Below, in pieces: positions 44,062-56,900 of a DNA stretch of 64,000 bases. The position numbers and the translations under genes were made by a program. Location of the stretch: contig CM070592.1 of assembly GCA_036346355.1 (NCBI GenBank), positions 32,806,467-32,870,466 on the forward strand, in the 5' to 3' direction. Under the pieces are notes generated by a model, which ran no database searches, was not told the origin of the DNA, and saw only the letters and a list, made by a program, of their open reading frames with translations. Every line of letters starts with the position of its first letter. The stretch's first letter is position 1. The stretch comes from Rhipidocladum racemiflorum. Its lineage: Eukaryota > Streptophyta > Magnoliopsida > Poales > Poaceae.

Positions 44062-47000
44062 AGCGGGGAAGGCTCGAAGAAAACGAGCTGGGATATAGAT
44101 TTTGCAGAAGGAAGAGTTAGTTACCCTCGGTCTTCCTTCTTTCCCGGAATCAAGGAAGTAGTAGCGGGACAGTCCTTTATTTCCCTTTAGACCAACTACA
44201 ACAAGCTCGCTCCTTAGGTCAGCTCTCTGCTCTACCTATTTGTTTGCAATGCCTTGCTTATCAAAATAGGCCTTTCGTAACCTGACCTTACGCTGAAAAA
44301 CTGCACTTGTTGGCTCCAAGGCCCACTGAAAAAAAGAAATGTTATTCTATCGATATCTTCAAGAGTTCCCTAACCCCTGACTGAGAGTGCTATGATGGGC
44401 TATTGAAGTTCGTCCCTGCGACACGGTGGGGCAGTGCAAATCCTTTAATTAATGAAGTTCACTGACACTCCCATTATTGGCTTCCTTCCCTGGGGACCGC
44501 TCGGGCGAAGGCAGAGCATGGAATGATCGTAGGGGCATCCTTCCTAGGTGGAAAAGACGTGTGTGACTAAAACCAGGAGGAGAAATCCATTTTCAAATGG
44601 CGACAGAAAGAAAGGAATCACGAAATAGAAGAAAAAGTTCACTGTGCTGGCAAATGTGGAGAATAGCCATCCATCTTTCATCAATGAAATTGTTCCGTAT
44701 GGGTAGCAAATACACATATCAGAAGAGCCAACCCGAAAGCACTTGCTTCAAAGAAGAAGCAGTTACCAAGAAATTCCTGTTTCAAGTCAGTATATCTCGA
44801 TAGAACCAATTCCAATCCAGGTAGTGTGAACAGAGGATGTGGAAGTTCTGTTTCCTTGCCTTGTCAAGCATTTCATCTGACACTCTATCTATAGCTAGAT
44901 CAATTCCTATTCTTTCTTCCAGGCGACTTTACTCCAAAGAATTTATCCTTCTTATCTTGACTCGATCTCACGAAATTGGATTGACTGGCACACCGCGCAT
45001 CTGGCATTCGCTTCTCCTATCTATCTCTTCCAACTAAGCTGATCACTTTCAAATGAGAAGTCAAATAATGAGGAGAGAAGGCAAGCATCACCAAGAGTGG
45101 AAGAGAACGGAGTGACTGGCCGTTCAAGCAAGGGAACTTTTCAAAAGCGTGATAACAGATTTGCTAGCTTGCCCTAGCGCTTGCCTAAACTTGATGGAAT
45201 TGCGAATATCCGACCCCTTACCCAAGCCATAAGGCATAAAGGTAAGATACTGGTTCGAGCCCGGCTCGCGACAAGGCCTTTCTTAGCAGCACTGGTGGGT
45301 GAAATTACAGTTTTGTTATGAAAAATCACTCGTGGGTTTGAGATATTTCATAAGTAGTGGCCAACTACCACACCTAATTGGTGTTATGATTGGTTAAGAT
45401 GAATGAGAATACAACCAAATAAAGGTTGTTAATCCACCTTCAATAGGGACTGTTAACCGCTTCTGCTTGGATTCATTACGCCCCCTTACGAGCATTCACT
45501 AAACGGGAAGGCTGATGCGACCAATTCAATCCGACCGCTTGGAAGGATGAAAAGAGATGCCCACAATGATAACGAGACTTCGGGGATCGATTGAGCTCCT
45601 TACCATCAGACAAATAGGGGACATAGGAGGTATTTGATCTATTAAACATTCGTTTGCCGGAATTGAAGAACGAATGAGTAGGGGAGAGAAGGAGCAGCTT
45701 GTCTTTCTTTTCAGTTACAGAATCCGAATTTGACTTCTTTACAAAGGCTAGCTAGAAGGGAAGGCAAGAGCGCTATAAGAGGTCTTGAGGGTCGAAGGAG
45801 GAAGGTCCGAAGTTGGCTACAGGCGGCCAAGCTTCTAAGTACTTAGCCAACGGATACGAATTCGAAAGATAGGTCAATCTCCGAAACGCCTTCGCAGAGC
45901 TTAGGGGGGAATAAAGTTTGTGGTCTTGCACATGGAAAAGTCAAGTATTCTACGCAGGCTTTTTGGCTTAGGTTAGACTTGATTTACCGGAATTTTGGCT
46001 TCCAAGAATGCTTTCAAGCTAGGAATTGTTGCACGGATAGCTTTCTTTGACAATTTAGCTGGAAGTCGGGTATGCCTATTCAACATAAACTAAGGCGCTA
46101 GGTAGATTGTAGATTGCCAGGTAATCATTCGATTCTAAGCCGGAGAATGCCCCGGGGTTGAGGATCTCGTGGGTCGAATCTCACTCAATGTGTAAATGTT
46201 GATGATTATCCAAGATTAACCATGGAGAAGTGGCAGAATGAGATAGAGGTCATATTTTTGACAGGACGCGTCGCATGAAGTAGAGGAAGAAGAGGGGCTC
46301 TGGCTTCTCCTGCTCTCTGTTGCCACCCCTGCCCTAGTGAACCAAAGAGAAGGCAAAAATGCACTATGGCCGAGTCAATCTGTCAAGCGCCGAATTTCTA
46401 TATGGATGATAAGGTCGATCTAGATCAAGACCTAGAAGGAATATTCCAGTAGGCAGGCCTCATGTCTGAATTTGCTTGCTTTCAAGCGCAGCCAACGAAA
46501 TGTCTGTAGTGAGAAGACTGTGTTCGTCTTTCTCTTATTGAATAGTTTTGCTGTTTTTACCATCCATACTGGCATTTCCTTGAATTGGGAATTAGCTAGT
46601 GGAGCGCGGCGGGCTTCTTCCTTCCTTTCCCCGAACCACCAACTTGAGTGGATAGAGCTAGTGTGACTGACATAATCAAATAGCTAGGAAGGTCTGGTCT
46701 CTTTTCTCAGGTCTTGCTTTCACTTTTGAAAGTGCTTTCCATCACTCGCAAAAGAGTTCCTACTTACGCGTGACACTACTTCAATTATTATGGAGCAGTA
46801 CTTTCACTACGGCCTGCACTTTACAAAGCACTCTATTAGTTGCTAAGCAGAAAAAACTTCTCTAGAAAAAAGGATTCTCTGATCCACCGCCAAACAAAGG
46901 GGCCTTTAAGGCAAGGAAGAGCTTCATTCAGTCTTTCTTTGATTCGTCTTAATGAGATTACCGCCCGACAACCTTGCCTACCAGACGAGCCTACCTCATG

Positions 47001-48189
47001 AGCGCCTATCCCACTAGCATGACTAAAAGCCTGAAAACAAGGTGCCCTGTTCTACCTTAGAAAACCTGTACAAAACACACCAGTCACCTTGGTTCCACAC
47101 AACCTTTGGATCAAAAAAACTGTTGGTACTACCGGAACGCAGCTTTTTTTCCAGTGAATTCTTCCTCGTTACACTCTTTCTCCTGCTTTTTTATTAGCTA
47201 TCAGTTACCAGCGTCACTTCCTCTAAACTCACTTGCTTACCGAATTGGTAACGCAGCTTGGTCTTTGGATGGATGTTGACGAGGCATAAAACTAAATACT
47301 TTAATATGCTGGATGGGAATCCTCGACTCCTTTTAAAAAAGCACATTAGCTTCATTAGCCTCTATGCCTCACTTCATTGGTTTCAGGGTCAAGCTTAGAG
47401 TGGAGGGATTAGGGTTGCGAGCAGATAGGTTTCAAGATTCTGGGGATTTAGATAGAACTACAGGTAATTACCCCCAGGTAATTGAATTATCCCCCATTTT
47501 CTTTCCTTACGTGGGCTCTTCTTCATATACTCAGAAATATTAATAGTTTCTTTGTTCCGTTCCGCTCGCTCCTTGCATGAACTCCTTATAGCGACGCTGC
47601 TTTTCCTGGACTATCCTTGCTTGAAAGACAAGAATCTCCTTCCGAACCTTCTGTGAGACCACATTTCTCCACGAGTACACCGCTTACCTCCTATGCCTCT
47701 CCATACCGTTAGGATGGTGCGGGGATTTCTGAACTTTTCTGCCTAGCTCGATCCTCATACCTTATTGGGCCTAGACGTGAAGGGAGGATTCAGAATTCTT
47801 TCTGCTTATGCTTCAACGCTTCGCTCCTCAACTTAACCAATGGGCTGCGATAGCAACCGCTACGCGCCTCTCCTGAAAAACTAGCTTTGCTTTGATAGAG
47901 AAAGCACTTCTGTACCTCAGCTGCCCCAACTAAGAAAATGGTCAACCCACTACACCCAATTGGGAAACAAGATGAAACTCAAATGAATTATAGCTTTTCT
48001 TAAAAAAAACTCTCTTTCCTATCAATACCAATGTCTACTAAAGTGACATCGAAAGAGACTCATTCTAGAAATGATATCCGAGCTATTCTGTTGTTCTCGT
48101 ATTGTAATTGCGTCTTAACCAAACCCTTCAGCTGGTGCTGAAGATCAGAAAGCGTCTCTTGTGTTCCACGTGCTATTTGAACTAAGCCC
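44062..48189. other. Unassigned 4-kb stretch
   Basis: No gene, tRNA or transposon is recognised. Frames of 60-70 codons occur on both strands without domains. A T-arm-like 'actggttcgagcccgg' at about 45250 has no cloverleaf around it. Confidence 0.5.
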
Positions 48190-48597
48190 TGGAATGTTGT
48201 GGAAAGGGGAGTACATCAGGCAAAAGCTCGTCAGCGATGAGGTAGAGAAATTTTTTCAAGTGGGATTTCTACGAGAAGTGCAGTTTCCGGAAAGGGTAGC
48301 AAATACTGTGCTAGTTAAAAAAGCGAATGGTGATTGGAGAATGTGCATCGACTACACCGACCTTAACAAGGCTTGCCCAAAGGACCCCCGTCCACTGCCC
48401 AATATCGGCGCACTGGTTGACTCAACTGCGGGGTTTTCGCATCTCAGCTTCATGGATGCTCGGGCTATAACCAAAGAAAAATGCATCCAGAGAAAACGGC
48501 ATTCATTACTGACAGGGAGGGGCTTTGACTGTTAAAGAGTGATGCCATTCGGGCTGAAGGGTCGACCTACCAGCGAATGGTAAATGGGGTGTTAGAC
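48190..48597 (+). pseudogene. Ty3/gypsy reverse transcriptase fragment
   Basis: The frame shows EVEKFFQVGFLREVQFPE, then VLVKKANGDWRMCIDYTDLN, KACPKDPRPLPNI and a 'LSFMDA' block, matching the fingers/palm of plant gypsy RT (Tat/Retand-type wording). Near 48465 the frame shifts. The pieces MHPEKTAFITD (48482 onward) and VMPFGLK (about 48540) continue the same domain in other frames, with a small deletion before the tyrosine/DD active site. No active-site motif or other Pol domain is present. It is an isolated broken piece, possibly from the same element family as 3230-3408. Confidence 0.88.
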
Positions 48598-50039
48598 TTC
48601 CACGGACTTCCGTCTGGGAGGATAAACTTGACTTGATTGACGAGGGCTCTGAGACGGATTCCTTGGTCTTGCTCTTTCTTCTAGTATCTTGAACTGATAC
48701 AGCAATGGAATCCAATTCAATTGAAGAAGTATTTTCTATTTCAAGATAATCAATTCCACCTCGCAACTTCTTTTCTTATTCATTCAACGTTGATCCTATT
48801 AGAAGTTCCAATTCTGGGTTCGTATTATCTAAAATAAAGAGGATTGCTTCGACGAGACAGAGTAGTGTTTCGCTATCCATTTTGGGAGCCACTTTTCGTT
48901 TCGTGAGCTTACGAAGGCACGAACTCGAGTTAAAGAATACCAGCTAGGTTTTTTTCTCTGACGAAATTCATAGTTAGAGGCGTGATCTCTTCTTTCTATT
49001 ATACGAGAATTGCATTAGGGCCATTGGGACCCTTTCCCTCTGAACGATCTCACATGCAAGAAGATTGGGACAGAGGGGCAGGTTGGATCACCTGGGTATA
49101 TATCTCAAACAGGATAAATCAGAGACTTTTTGGCCTTTCCTTTACCAACTAGCAAGGGATTGAGCTTTAGAACTATTCGGTTTTGCCAGTAAAGTAAGGC
49201 TTCAATCTCTTCGTACCTGTATTGAAAGATATTCTACATGAAAGTATTCCACGGGCTCTCTCTTTCTACACTTTCCCACTGGAGAGAATGTAGCTTTCAA
49301 ATTACATCCGGGTTGGGGCCGCAGGAATGAATGACAAACAGATTCAATGGCGGCGTTAGGCGAGATGGAGTCTAGGCGTAGGCGTATTTATCCGTATTGG
49401 CAAAGCAAACAAATACATGCAAGTACCCGGTCTCTTTATCCAAGACGTTACTCTGATCGCTATGCCTCACCCGGTACCTGAAAAGAAGGAAAGTGATCTT
49501 GATCAAATGTTCAGTTTAATATACTCAATCATTTTCAATGACTGAACCGTGCCAAAGAGATGAAATTGCCTTGTTGGTGATGACTAGCGATTGTGCTTAT
49601 TGGGGTGAAAGTGTCCTGACCCTTAGCCACAGTCCACGGTAGACCCGCAGACGACAAGAAAAGAAAGGCCGAAGGTTGCATGAAATCAAAGGGCCTTTTG
49701 ATAGAATTCTATAAAATAATGTTTGTTGACATGATATATAGATATCTTATGATCAGAAGCCTTTTATGCCAACACGTTTACCTTGGCATGAGAAATGAAC
49801 TTCGCATTTGAACTATATGAATGATGCCCCTCTCACTCTAAATTAAACTGGATCTCCTACTCACACTGTCTCGCGGAAAGAAGTAATCAAAGAAAGAAGG
49901 GTCAGGATATTACGTACGTGATTTTTTCGACCGGAATTCGAAGAATTAAGCAATAAAGTACCATTCATAATCGTCTTTCATGAGCATGTCGACGTCTTTT
50001 TTACTCCACTTTGAAAAGAGCAGCACGCATCCTCGATCA

Positions 50040-50068
50040 GACTAAATCAAACAAAGTATAGACAAGTA
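50040..50068. repeat. Short direct repeat, copy 1
   Basis: 'gactaaatcaaacaaagtat' plus 'agacaag' recurs at 50409-50437. Confidence 0.8.
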
Positions 50069-50408
50069 TCTCATTGCATTTGATCTTTTCGATTCAATCT
50101 CCTTTCTCTTAATAGATCTAAATTCGAAAGTTAGAAACTTGCCAATTCCCGGGAATTTGGCTTACTTTTCTGGTCTAGCTATTCTGGGATCACAACATCC
50201 AGATAATAATCGAAAAAGAAAGGGTTCGCTCATCCAGAAATAGGAGCTCGGTCTTTTTTCGATTCTTTCATGGAGATATTAGTACCTTTTTTGATGACAG
50301 AGCGATCTACCACTTGCACTAGGCTTTCCATTGCCAACGAGGACCTTTCTTCATTCTCATTCTGCAGCCAGCCCTTAGTATAGGTATCTGGTGCACTGCT
50401 TTGGGTAG

Positions 50409-50437
50409 ACTAAATCAAACAAAGTATAGACAAGATT
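50409..50437. repeat. Short direct repeat, copy 2
   Basis: Matches 50040-50068 in the same orientation. Confidence 0.8.
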
Positions 50438-50809
50438 TTTACCTTTTTCAACTGGCTCCATTTCTTGTTGTTGTACCTCTTCTTCCTAACTATCTGAATC
50501 TGGCCATGCCTCCTCCTCAGCCTGTGCCATGTGCAGCGTTTTATCTGGCACTGCTGCCCCGGGAACCAACTATTCAAAACTGATTTAAACACTTGTCTTT
50601 TTCCCATTTTACCCGGATGTGTGAAGTCAAGCCTCTCGGTTCTAATCCTAATGTCAGAAGATCAATGGTAGGTATCCTATCATTTTATTCAATTATGAAA
50701 TTCAAGCAAGCCTGATCTTCTCCAACACAAAAACCAGTGAAAGAAGCCCTCTGACCCACTCTTCTTTCCCCCACAAACCCATCAAGTAGTAGGTTGTGGG
50801 GCCTCGGTA

Positions 50810-52009
50810 TCACAAGATACCTACTAAACCAGGAAAGATATTCTGAGGATCATTTTTAAGTTTATACAGAATGGCTTTCCAAAGGTTAATATCGTCTTGA
50901 ATCCCTTTTTGTTCGGCTGCTTCCAGGGATAGTCTTTCTTTCTCAGGAAGAGCGAGTCTTTCTGCTATAACTTGTTGTCTTTTGGTTTTTTTCTCCCAGT
51001 CTTCGAGTTGTTCATAGAAAGACTCCGTGGAAACTTGTACTTCTACTGGTTTGATATCCGGATATCCCTCTGTAACAGCGTGCAAATCTTTCTCTAAATT
51101 GGAAATAGCACTCTCTGCAAGAGAAATCAGATCCTCCTTAGAATAACCATTCTTTTGCATAAATTCAAAGGAGTCCATAAAATATTCGAAAGTACTTAAT
51201 CTGTCTTTGTTATCGAGACAAGTGATAAAATCCTCCAGTGTCATATGAAGAAGGTCAAGCATTGCCAAAAATTTGGCCTCGGAGACGCCACATTCTTGTA
51301 ATCTTTCTGTGACTCTAGGAGGCAGCTCTTCGGCGGGGGCGTCCTTCTTATCGAAGGAATTCTCCCCGCCGTTGGCGGAAGAGTAGGAGCGAGTACCTGG
51401 AAGGGTATTCATAGTAGGGCGTACTATTATAGTCCTCCTAGAATCCAAGGCATTTCGTCGGAATACATCCTGTCTTTTCACCTTTGTAGTCCTATGCATA
51501 GTCAGTACTATAGCCCCAATCATAGCTACTAATAAAATCAGACTAGAAACCAAAAACCAGACGGAATAGTAGGTATAAAGTAAATTGCCCAATGTTTCCA
51601 AATTAGTCCAACTTCGTACCTTTCCGGCATAAACCGTATATCTCAGAGAGGTCGTATTTCTGTGGGTTGGTAGTAATGGAATGGTTTCATTATCTAAAAT
51701 GAAGAACATTTCCCACCAAAAGATCAGTCCAATAATACCACTCACTGGTAAATAGGGCAATACTTCTTCGTGAATCTCCGCTATTTGAATATTGAACATC
51801 ATAACCACGAATAGGAATGAAACGGCAATAGCTCCTATATGAACTACTGGGGAGATCATAGCGGAGAAGTCGAGACCTAACAAAATAAGTAAACCAGAAG
51901 TGTCGCAAAAGACTAGGATGGGAAACAAAACGGAATGTACCGGATTTTTAGCACGTACAACCATCAAACCAGAGACCAAAGCAGGGCTCGACAAAACAGA
52001 AAGTATCAT
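50810..52009 (-). CDS. nad6: NADH dehydrogenase subunit 6 fused to an unrelated C-terminal region (399 aa)
   Basis: Residues 1-194 are Nad6, a membrane subunit of respiratory complex I: start MILSVLSSPALVSGLMVV, the membrane block HIGAIAVSFLFVVMMFNI (about 57-74), GLIFWWEMFF (about 94-103), the loop TTSLRYTVYAGK, a last membrane helix (about 150-171) and the basic tail RTTKVKRQDVFRRNALDSRRT. The usual short Nad6 tail is absent. From about residue 195 the frame continues for 205 residues of soluble, charged, helix-rich sequence (RSYSSANGG, QECGVSEAKFLAMLDLLHM, EKKTKRQQVIAERLALPEKE). An internal ATG lies at residue 200. I chose the start at 52009, the conserved Nad6 start; the frame opens 18 codons further upstream. 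C-terminal variation of Nad6 occurs in grasses, but I do not recognise this extension. The whole frame is intact, in contrast to ccmC and psaB nearby. Confidence 0.9.
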   Translation of the reverse strand: MILSVLSSPALVSGLMVVRAKNPVHSVLFPILVFCDTSGLLILLGLDFSAMISPVVHIGAIAVSFLFVVMMFNIQIAEIHEEVLPYLPVSGIIGLIFWWEMFFILDNETIPLLPTHRNTTSLRYTVYAGKVRSWTNLETLGNLLYTYYSVWFLVSSLILLVAMIGAIVLTMHRTTKVKRQDVFRRNALDSRRTIIVRPTMNTLPGTRSYSSANGGENSFDKKDAPAEELPPRVTERLQECGVSEAKFLAMLDLLHMTLEDFITCLDNKDRLSTFEYFMDSFEFMQKNGYSKEDLISLAESAISNLEKDLHAVTEGYPDIKPVEVQVSTESFYEQLEDWEKKTKRQQVIAERLALPEKERLSLEAAEQKGIQDDINLWKAILYKLKNDPQNIFPGLVGIL

Positions 52010-53259
52010 GGTACGTCGTCCTCCCTTGAAATGGAACTTGAATGCTGGAGCAAGAAGACGCATTCAAGTCGATCTATTACGACCAGCGGTTGTTCGTATT
52101 TCATTTTCTTCTTCCAAGCCTACGCTCTTCTTATAAAAGAAAGCACTCACTGAATTACTTACTTCATCTCGTCTTTCTCTCGACGCCGAGAATTTTTGAC
52201 GTGTCCGGTCGATCGAGAGGTTCGGCTTGCTTCTCCCCACCTCGCCTATGAAATGGATAACCCTTGCTGCCATAGCAGCAGGATTTGAAGTGCTTACGTA
52301 TTCTAGGCATTCTCTTCGCTTTCCCCTTCTCCATTAATATGCAATAGGCGAGGCGAGAATGTCGATATCGGTCAAATCCGGACTGATCGCCCTTGAAATT
52401 ACAGTCCTCGCAAGCTCCACCCAGGAGTGCCCCCTGGAAGTGATTCAATGGCTTGTTGATCAAAAATAGAAATTCGAGGACATGCGCAATTTCCTCGAGA
52501 TATCGATTGGCATTCGAGAGTCGACATTCCAATTTGGAATAAAATGCCGAGCTCTTCGCCATATTCCCAGACGCGACGGGAACGGGTTCCTGGCGAGTGA
52601 AGGAACACTCCATCCGTGGAGTGCGAAACGAATAGGATCCCAATACCGACAAAGCAGCTCCAATCAAGCAATTGAAGCTAGGTCGGCATTCTTATGAAAA
52701 ATAAGAAATGACTTCCTTCATTTTTCTAGGTGTCACCTTAGTTCCGCTTCTTGCTCTAAGCGTAAAGACTTATCGTAAATCACAGGTGGTTTTTTACCAA
52801 GAAAGACATAGGAATAAATAGGCTTTATCATTTAGCGCAATGCAGAAGGCACTACCTTCTTTGATGAGCACTGCGATTCGGTCACGGCTATGACGTTACT
52901 ATACGTCATTTGCGGGTCAGTGCGAGTAGAGCATGCCTTTGAATTAGTAGTCGCGTCGGTGCGGATACTGCACTTCGATCAAGGACCGGGCGAGCGGAAT
53001 TGGAAGGAGAAGCAGCTCGGCGCACTAGAGTAGAAAGAAAGCACACGTAAGCAAGCGCACTAGATTAGACAAGAGCAAATAGCGAACCGAACCTTCTACT
53101 CCGTCAGTCTTCCCGCCCTTATACAGCTAGTGTAGAACGAGCGACATTTGGTTACCGCCTTGAAAAGGCACCACCGAAAGACCGCCCAACATCGGGTCCG
53201 GGTAGTCCTGGTTAAAGAGTACACCGAAAGGATTAAACCATTAGACCACTCTACGTGTT
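52010..53259. other. nad6 upstream region, unassigned
   Basis: Probable 5' flank of nad6. A 167-codon minus-strand frame (52164-52667) overlaps others and shows no domain I recognise; it could be a mitochondrial ORF or chance. Near 53210-53250 'gattaaaccattagaccact' recalls a tRNA D-arm on the minus strand, but no cloverleaf follows. Confidence 0.45.
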
Positions 53260-53968
53260 CCCTAAAGAAGCTAGAGCAAGACCTAATTGAAAATGAATCG
53301 AATTATTGATTGTGTCGTAAAGGCCCTTATGCCCACGCCCTAATCGACCTCCGGAGGAGTATGTGCTTCTAAAAGATCTTTGATAATGTGCCCAATTCCG
53401 AAATTAGTTCGATACATATGACCTGCAATGAGAAAAATAAATGCAATAGCTAAATGATGGTGAGCAATATCGGTCACCACAAACTTTGTGTTTGTAGATG
53501 GAATCCCCCAAGAAGAGTTAGAATGGCAGTTCCGGCTCCTTGAGCGGTACCAAATAAATGATTACTCGAATCAGGGTTTTGGGCATAAAGATTCCACCGA
53601 CCGTCGAAAGGGGTCCCAACCCAAGGGATAGGGTAATACATCTAAGAAATTATTCCATCGAACGTACTCCCCTGGATCCGGGAATAAGCGAAACTAAATG
53701 TCCTGTCCAAGCCAAAGAACTTACCCTAAAAGTCCCGACAAATGATGATTGAGACGAGATTCCGCGTTTTGAACCACGAAAGGCTTGGTTTCCATTTGGG
53801 TTGTAGATGTAACCAACCTGCTATTAAGGATAGCGTAGAAAGAAATAATAGAAACAGAGCTCCAAAGATAAAGATCTTGATTGGTGCGTAATCCAATTGT
53901 ATACCACCACCGATAAACCCCGAATAGGCAATATTCACTGGCCGGGCAGCACCTCCTCGAGTAAAGGC
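53260..53968 (-). pseudogene. psaB: Plastid psaB fragment (photosystem I P700 apoprotein A2)
   Basis: Plastid-derived DNA covering roughly residues 120-345 of the 734-aa PsaB. Recognisable blocks on the minus strand, in order, are VNIAYSG, ALFLLFLSTLSLIAGWLHLQ followed by PKWKPSLSWF, LNHHLSG, IPGSRG, LYAQNPDSSNHLFGTAQGAG, TDIAHHHLAIAFIFLIAGHM, NFGIGH, EAHTPP and [11 protein letters not shown]. They lie in different frames with small indels, and codons around the middle are altered. It is therefore a non-functional promiscuous plastid fragment. Plastid-derived pieces are common in plant mitochondrial DNA. Confidence 0.92.
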
Positions 53969-56900
53969 TTAACAGGTTTAGGAGAACTTTTATGTCTTTC
54001 TTATAGCGATCGCTGAAAGTCGGGCCAATGCCCTGGCTTCAATGAATGAAGACCGATGGGCTACGAAGTGGAGATGATGTCGTCGTGTCATTGCTCGTGA
54101 TGTCTTCACCAGGATTTTACTTACCAATGTGAAAGGTACCGTGCGGTGGTTCTATCATTTAGATAGAGAGTGATCTTTCCTTCTTGTCGAAGAAAGATAT
54201 GACGTTGGGAAGGACTAGAAGCGTTGTAGCCTTGGGGCGAAGGCGAGAGTTCCGTGATCCAGTTCTTTGAGCATACATAGGTTGAGGATGGAACTCCTAT
54301 AACAATCGATGTGGAAAAAGGCAACACCGAATACAAAGCAGTAAAAGCGAGTGAGATCTTTACTTTCTATTATCATACAACATAGAAGTATTTAATCAAA
54401 TCGAAAGAGCCCGGATTTGACCAAAACGGCATAATTGAAAGCTCTCGTCTAATTGTATCTTCTTTTCATCCAAGGCTAGCTAAATGCTTAAGTAAATGCT
54501 TTTTCTATGAAAGCAAGGATTGGGCTGGGTTGCTTATTCGTCATCATGGAGCAACCGGTACCTTTTCTTAGGCGAAGGCCTGATAGACTTACTTTCAAGA
54601 TTAGGGCCTTGAGCTAGATAACGCTAAATTAATTAGATAATCGAACTAGCAAAGAGTCAGGCCTAACAGCCTTGTTTACATGTCAAGAGCTTGGTAAAAG
54701 CCTTGTTCATATATCAAAGTTGAGTGCCCGATAAAAAGATATGATAGCCACTTCAAATTCAAAGGTAGAGTGTGGGAAGATATTCGGTTGTATCATATTA
54801 ATGAAAGCGTAAGAAAGCAGCAAATCCCTTTCTTTTCTCACTTATGAGATGAGAATGACACTCGTGTTGGTTGCTTTGCTCGCCTTACCCGGCAACCAAT
54901 TGCTTGTGAACCGAGGCAGGAGTTTTTACTCCAAAGACCTCGCCAAGCCGGATGTGGATTTGACGGGAGTTCCTTCTCCTAATGTGAGGACTCTATAGCT
55001 ACCTCGAAATCGAATTGAAGCTATAAGGATTCCTTTTCTTCCTTCCAAGGAAGGCGTCTCTCCCATACTCGCTGGGAATTCCGTATCGCATGCTGATTGA
55101 TTTTTTCGAGCTATATTTTCATTCAAGAAGGCCAGTTCCTTCATTGAATCTTTCTAGATCGATCCGCACCAGCTTTTTTGAGACGCCGACTGGCCGGGTT
55201 CTAGCTAATGGAATGCAAGCACTTTCGCTTTTGTTTCTAGCCCGAGAGAGAGGCCTCCGCTTATCGCATTGAGTGGGGTTCACGACGATTTTCAACCACC
55301 CTTGTTCACGGCATTCTACTTTTCCGGCAGCTTTGCTCTCTTTACGAGGAACAGACACCTTTATACGACGATAGAAAGAGCACAATGCACGCTTTCTACG
55401 ATGAATGAGCTCGAGAGTTATGGAAAACGAAAGTCTATCAATCACCTAACAAAGAAAGCGATCATACACTTCCACTAACTTTCATGACCAGGTTGGAACG
55501 AGATTTTACGACTATGCAGATCCGAACGAATCTGTCCAACTCACAATTGAACATGATGCCCCAAAATCAATCTTGGCCCAGGAGAACTAGTAGCGGAGCG
55601 AAGGAAAGACCTCACATTACGCACGCTAAGAAGCTTGTGAACGCGATATAAAGTGAATACCGCCCATGGCCAGAATTCTGAACAAGGAAGGGGCGGCCAG
55701 ACATTACATACGCTAGGAAAACCTGAAATACGAGCCAGCCGAGCAATGAAATGAATAAATAAAATTACGCTGAAAAGTCGACTTTTTGAATTACAAAGAT
55801 GCGAACGAGCCATAAGGAAAGGCGGCGGAAGGCGGTTGAATCCGCTCTGCGAGGTGAAGGTTTTGAGTTAGTTTCCGAAAGAAAGCGAGGAGGAAGATAC
55901 CTACCCAAAGCGAGCAAAGCAAGCTAAGAAGGTGCCACTGGTTTGGCGAAGTCGTATGTAAGCTAAGAGGTCTGCGTTTCAAATCTTTTTCATCAAATGA
56001 GCAATAGCTTATTTTAATATTCCGATCACAAGGAAATCCTTCATTCACAAGCTAGCTTGGAGCAGCGTAAAGAGGGAACTAGTAGCTGGGTGACGTGGAA
56101 GACATGAAAGGAGCCTGCTAAAGCTTCATTCCAGGTTTGGTTCAGGAATACGACGCGACAGACAAGCGAGTTCCACGAAGTGAATGGTAAAGCGCTCGAC
56201 GGACGCCACTTTGCCTTTGCTCTAGCTCGGGTAATTAGCTCCTCATTGAGGAATATCGCTATCGCTAGGAGTTCTTTGCATTTATTCAAATTGAATTGCT
56301 TTGCTTTGAGGCGTGCACTATCTATATATGATATCATGTGGTGGTATACCTCTAGCGCTAGGTCCTCGCTTGAATGGAAGGAATGCACCTTAGCCGAGGA
56401 AAGTGTCTGGGAGAGCTGCTTGTTTCCTATTTACGTGCTGGTATGCGCTTGCTAGCCTATTGACAGCTATGAATTTCTTTTGACCTGATCCTCAAAAGCG
56501 AAGTTGACGAGGTAGTTGATTGGCAGATAAGGTTTCCCCGCCCTACCAAGAGTTGTTCCTGGTTCTTTGATTTGATGCCCATCTTCCGCATTTGCTACAA
56601 GGGATAGGACTGTGCGCATGAACGATATCAGGGATGAAGAAAAGGTATTAGTATGGCATGGAGCCGAAGCACCGGTCGATTAATACCGATGACAGCCTGC
56701 CATCTTCATACGATGCTTGTCTTGGGAAAGGAGCTCGTATCGTAGGATTCCATCGTAACGTAGTTTTAAAAAGTAGCGTAGTACTCGTACCCGAACAAAG
56801 AAAGGGGGTAGCGCCCTGGTTAAAAAGAGAAACCCACCCTTTCTTCTAAAGCCGAAACCTTTTAACGGGATAAAGGTACCCTTTAACGGATGCCGAGGAA

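Larger units (their letters stand above)
48598..50809. other. Unassigned stretch upstream of the nad6 fusion stop
   Basis: No gene is recognised. A 29-bp direct repeat ('ctaaatcaaacaaagtatag' plus flanks) occurs near 50040-50068 and 50409-50437. Small frames at 50401-50607 have no domain. Confidence 0.5.

Noticed and set aside
45180..45290. T-arm-like 'actggttcgagcccgg'
   Set aside because: Upstream sequence does not give a cloverleaf with paired acceptor ends.
53200..53255. Possible tRNA D-arm next to psaB
   Set aside because: No anticodon or T-arm follows; too short to support.
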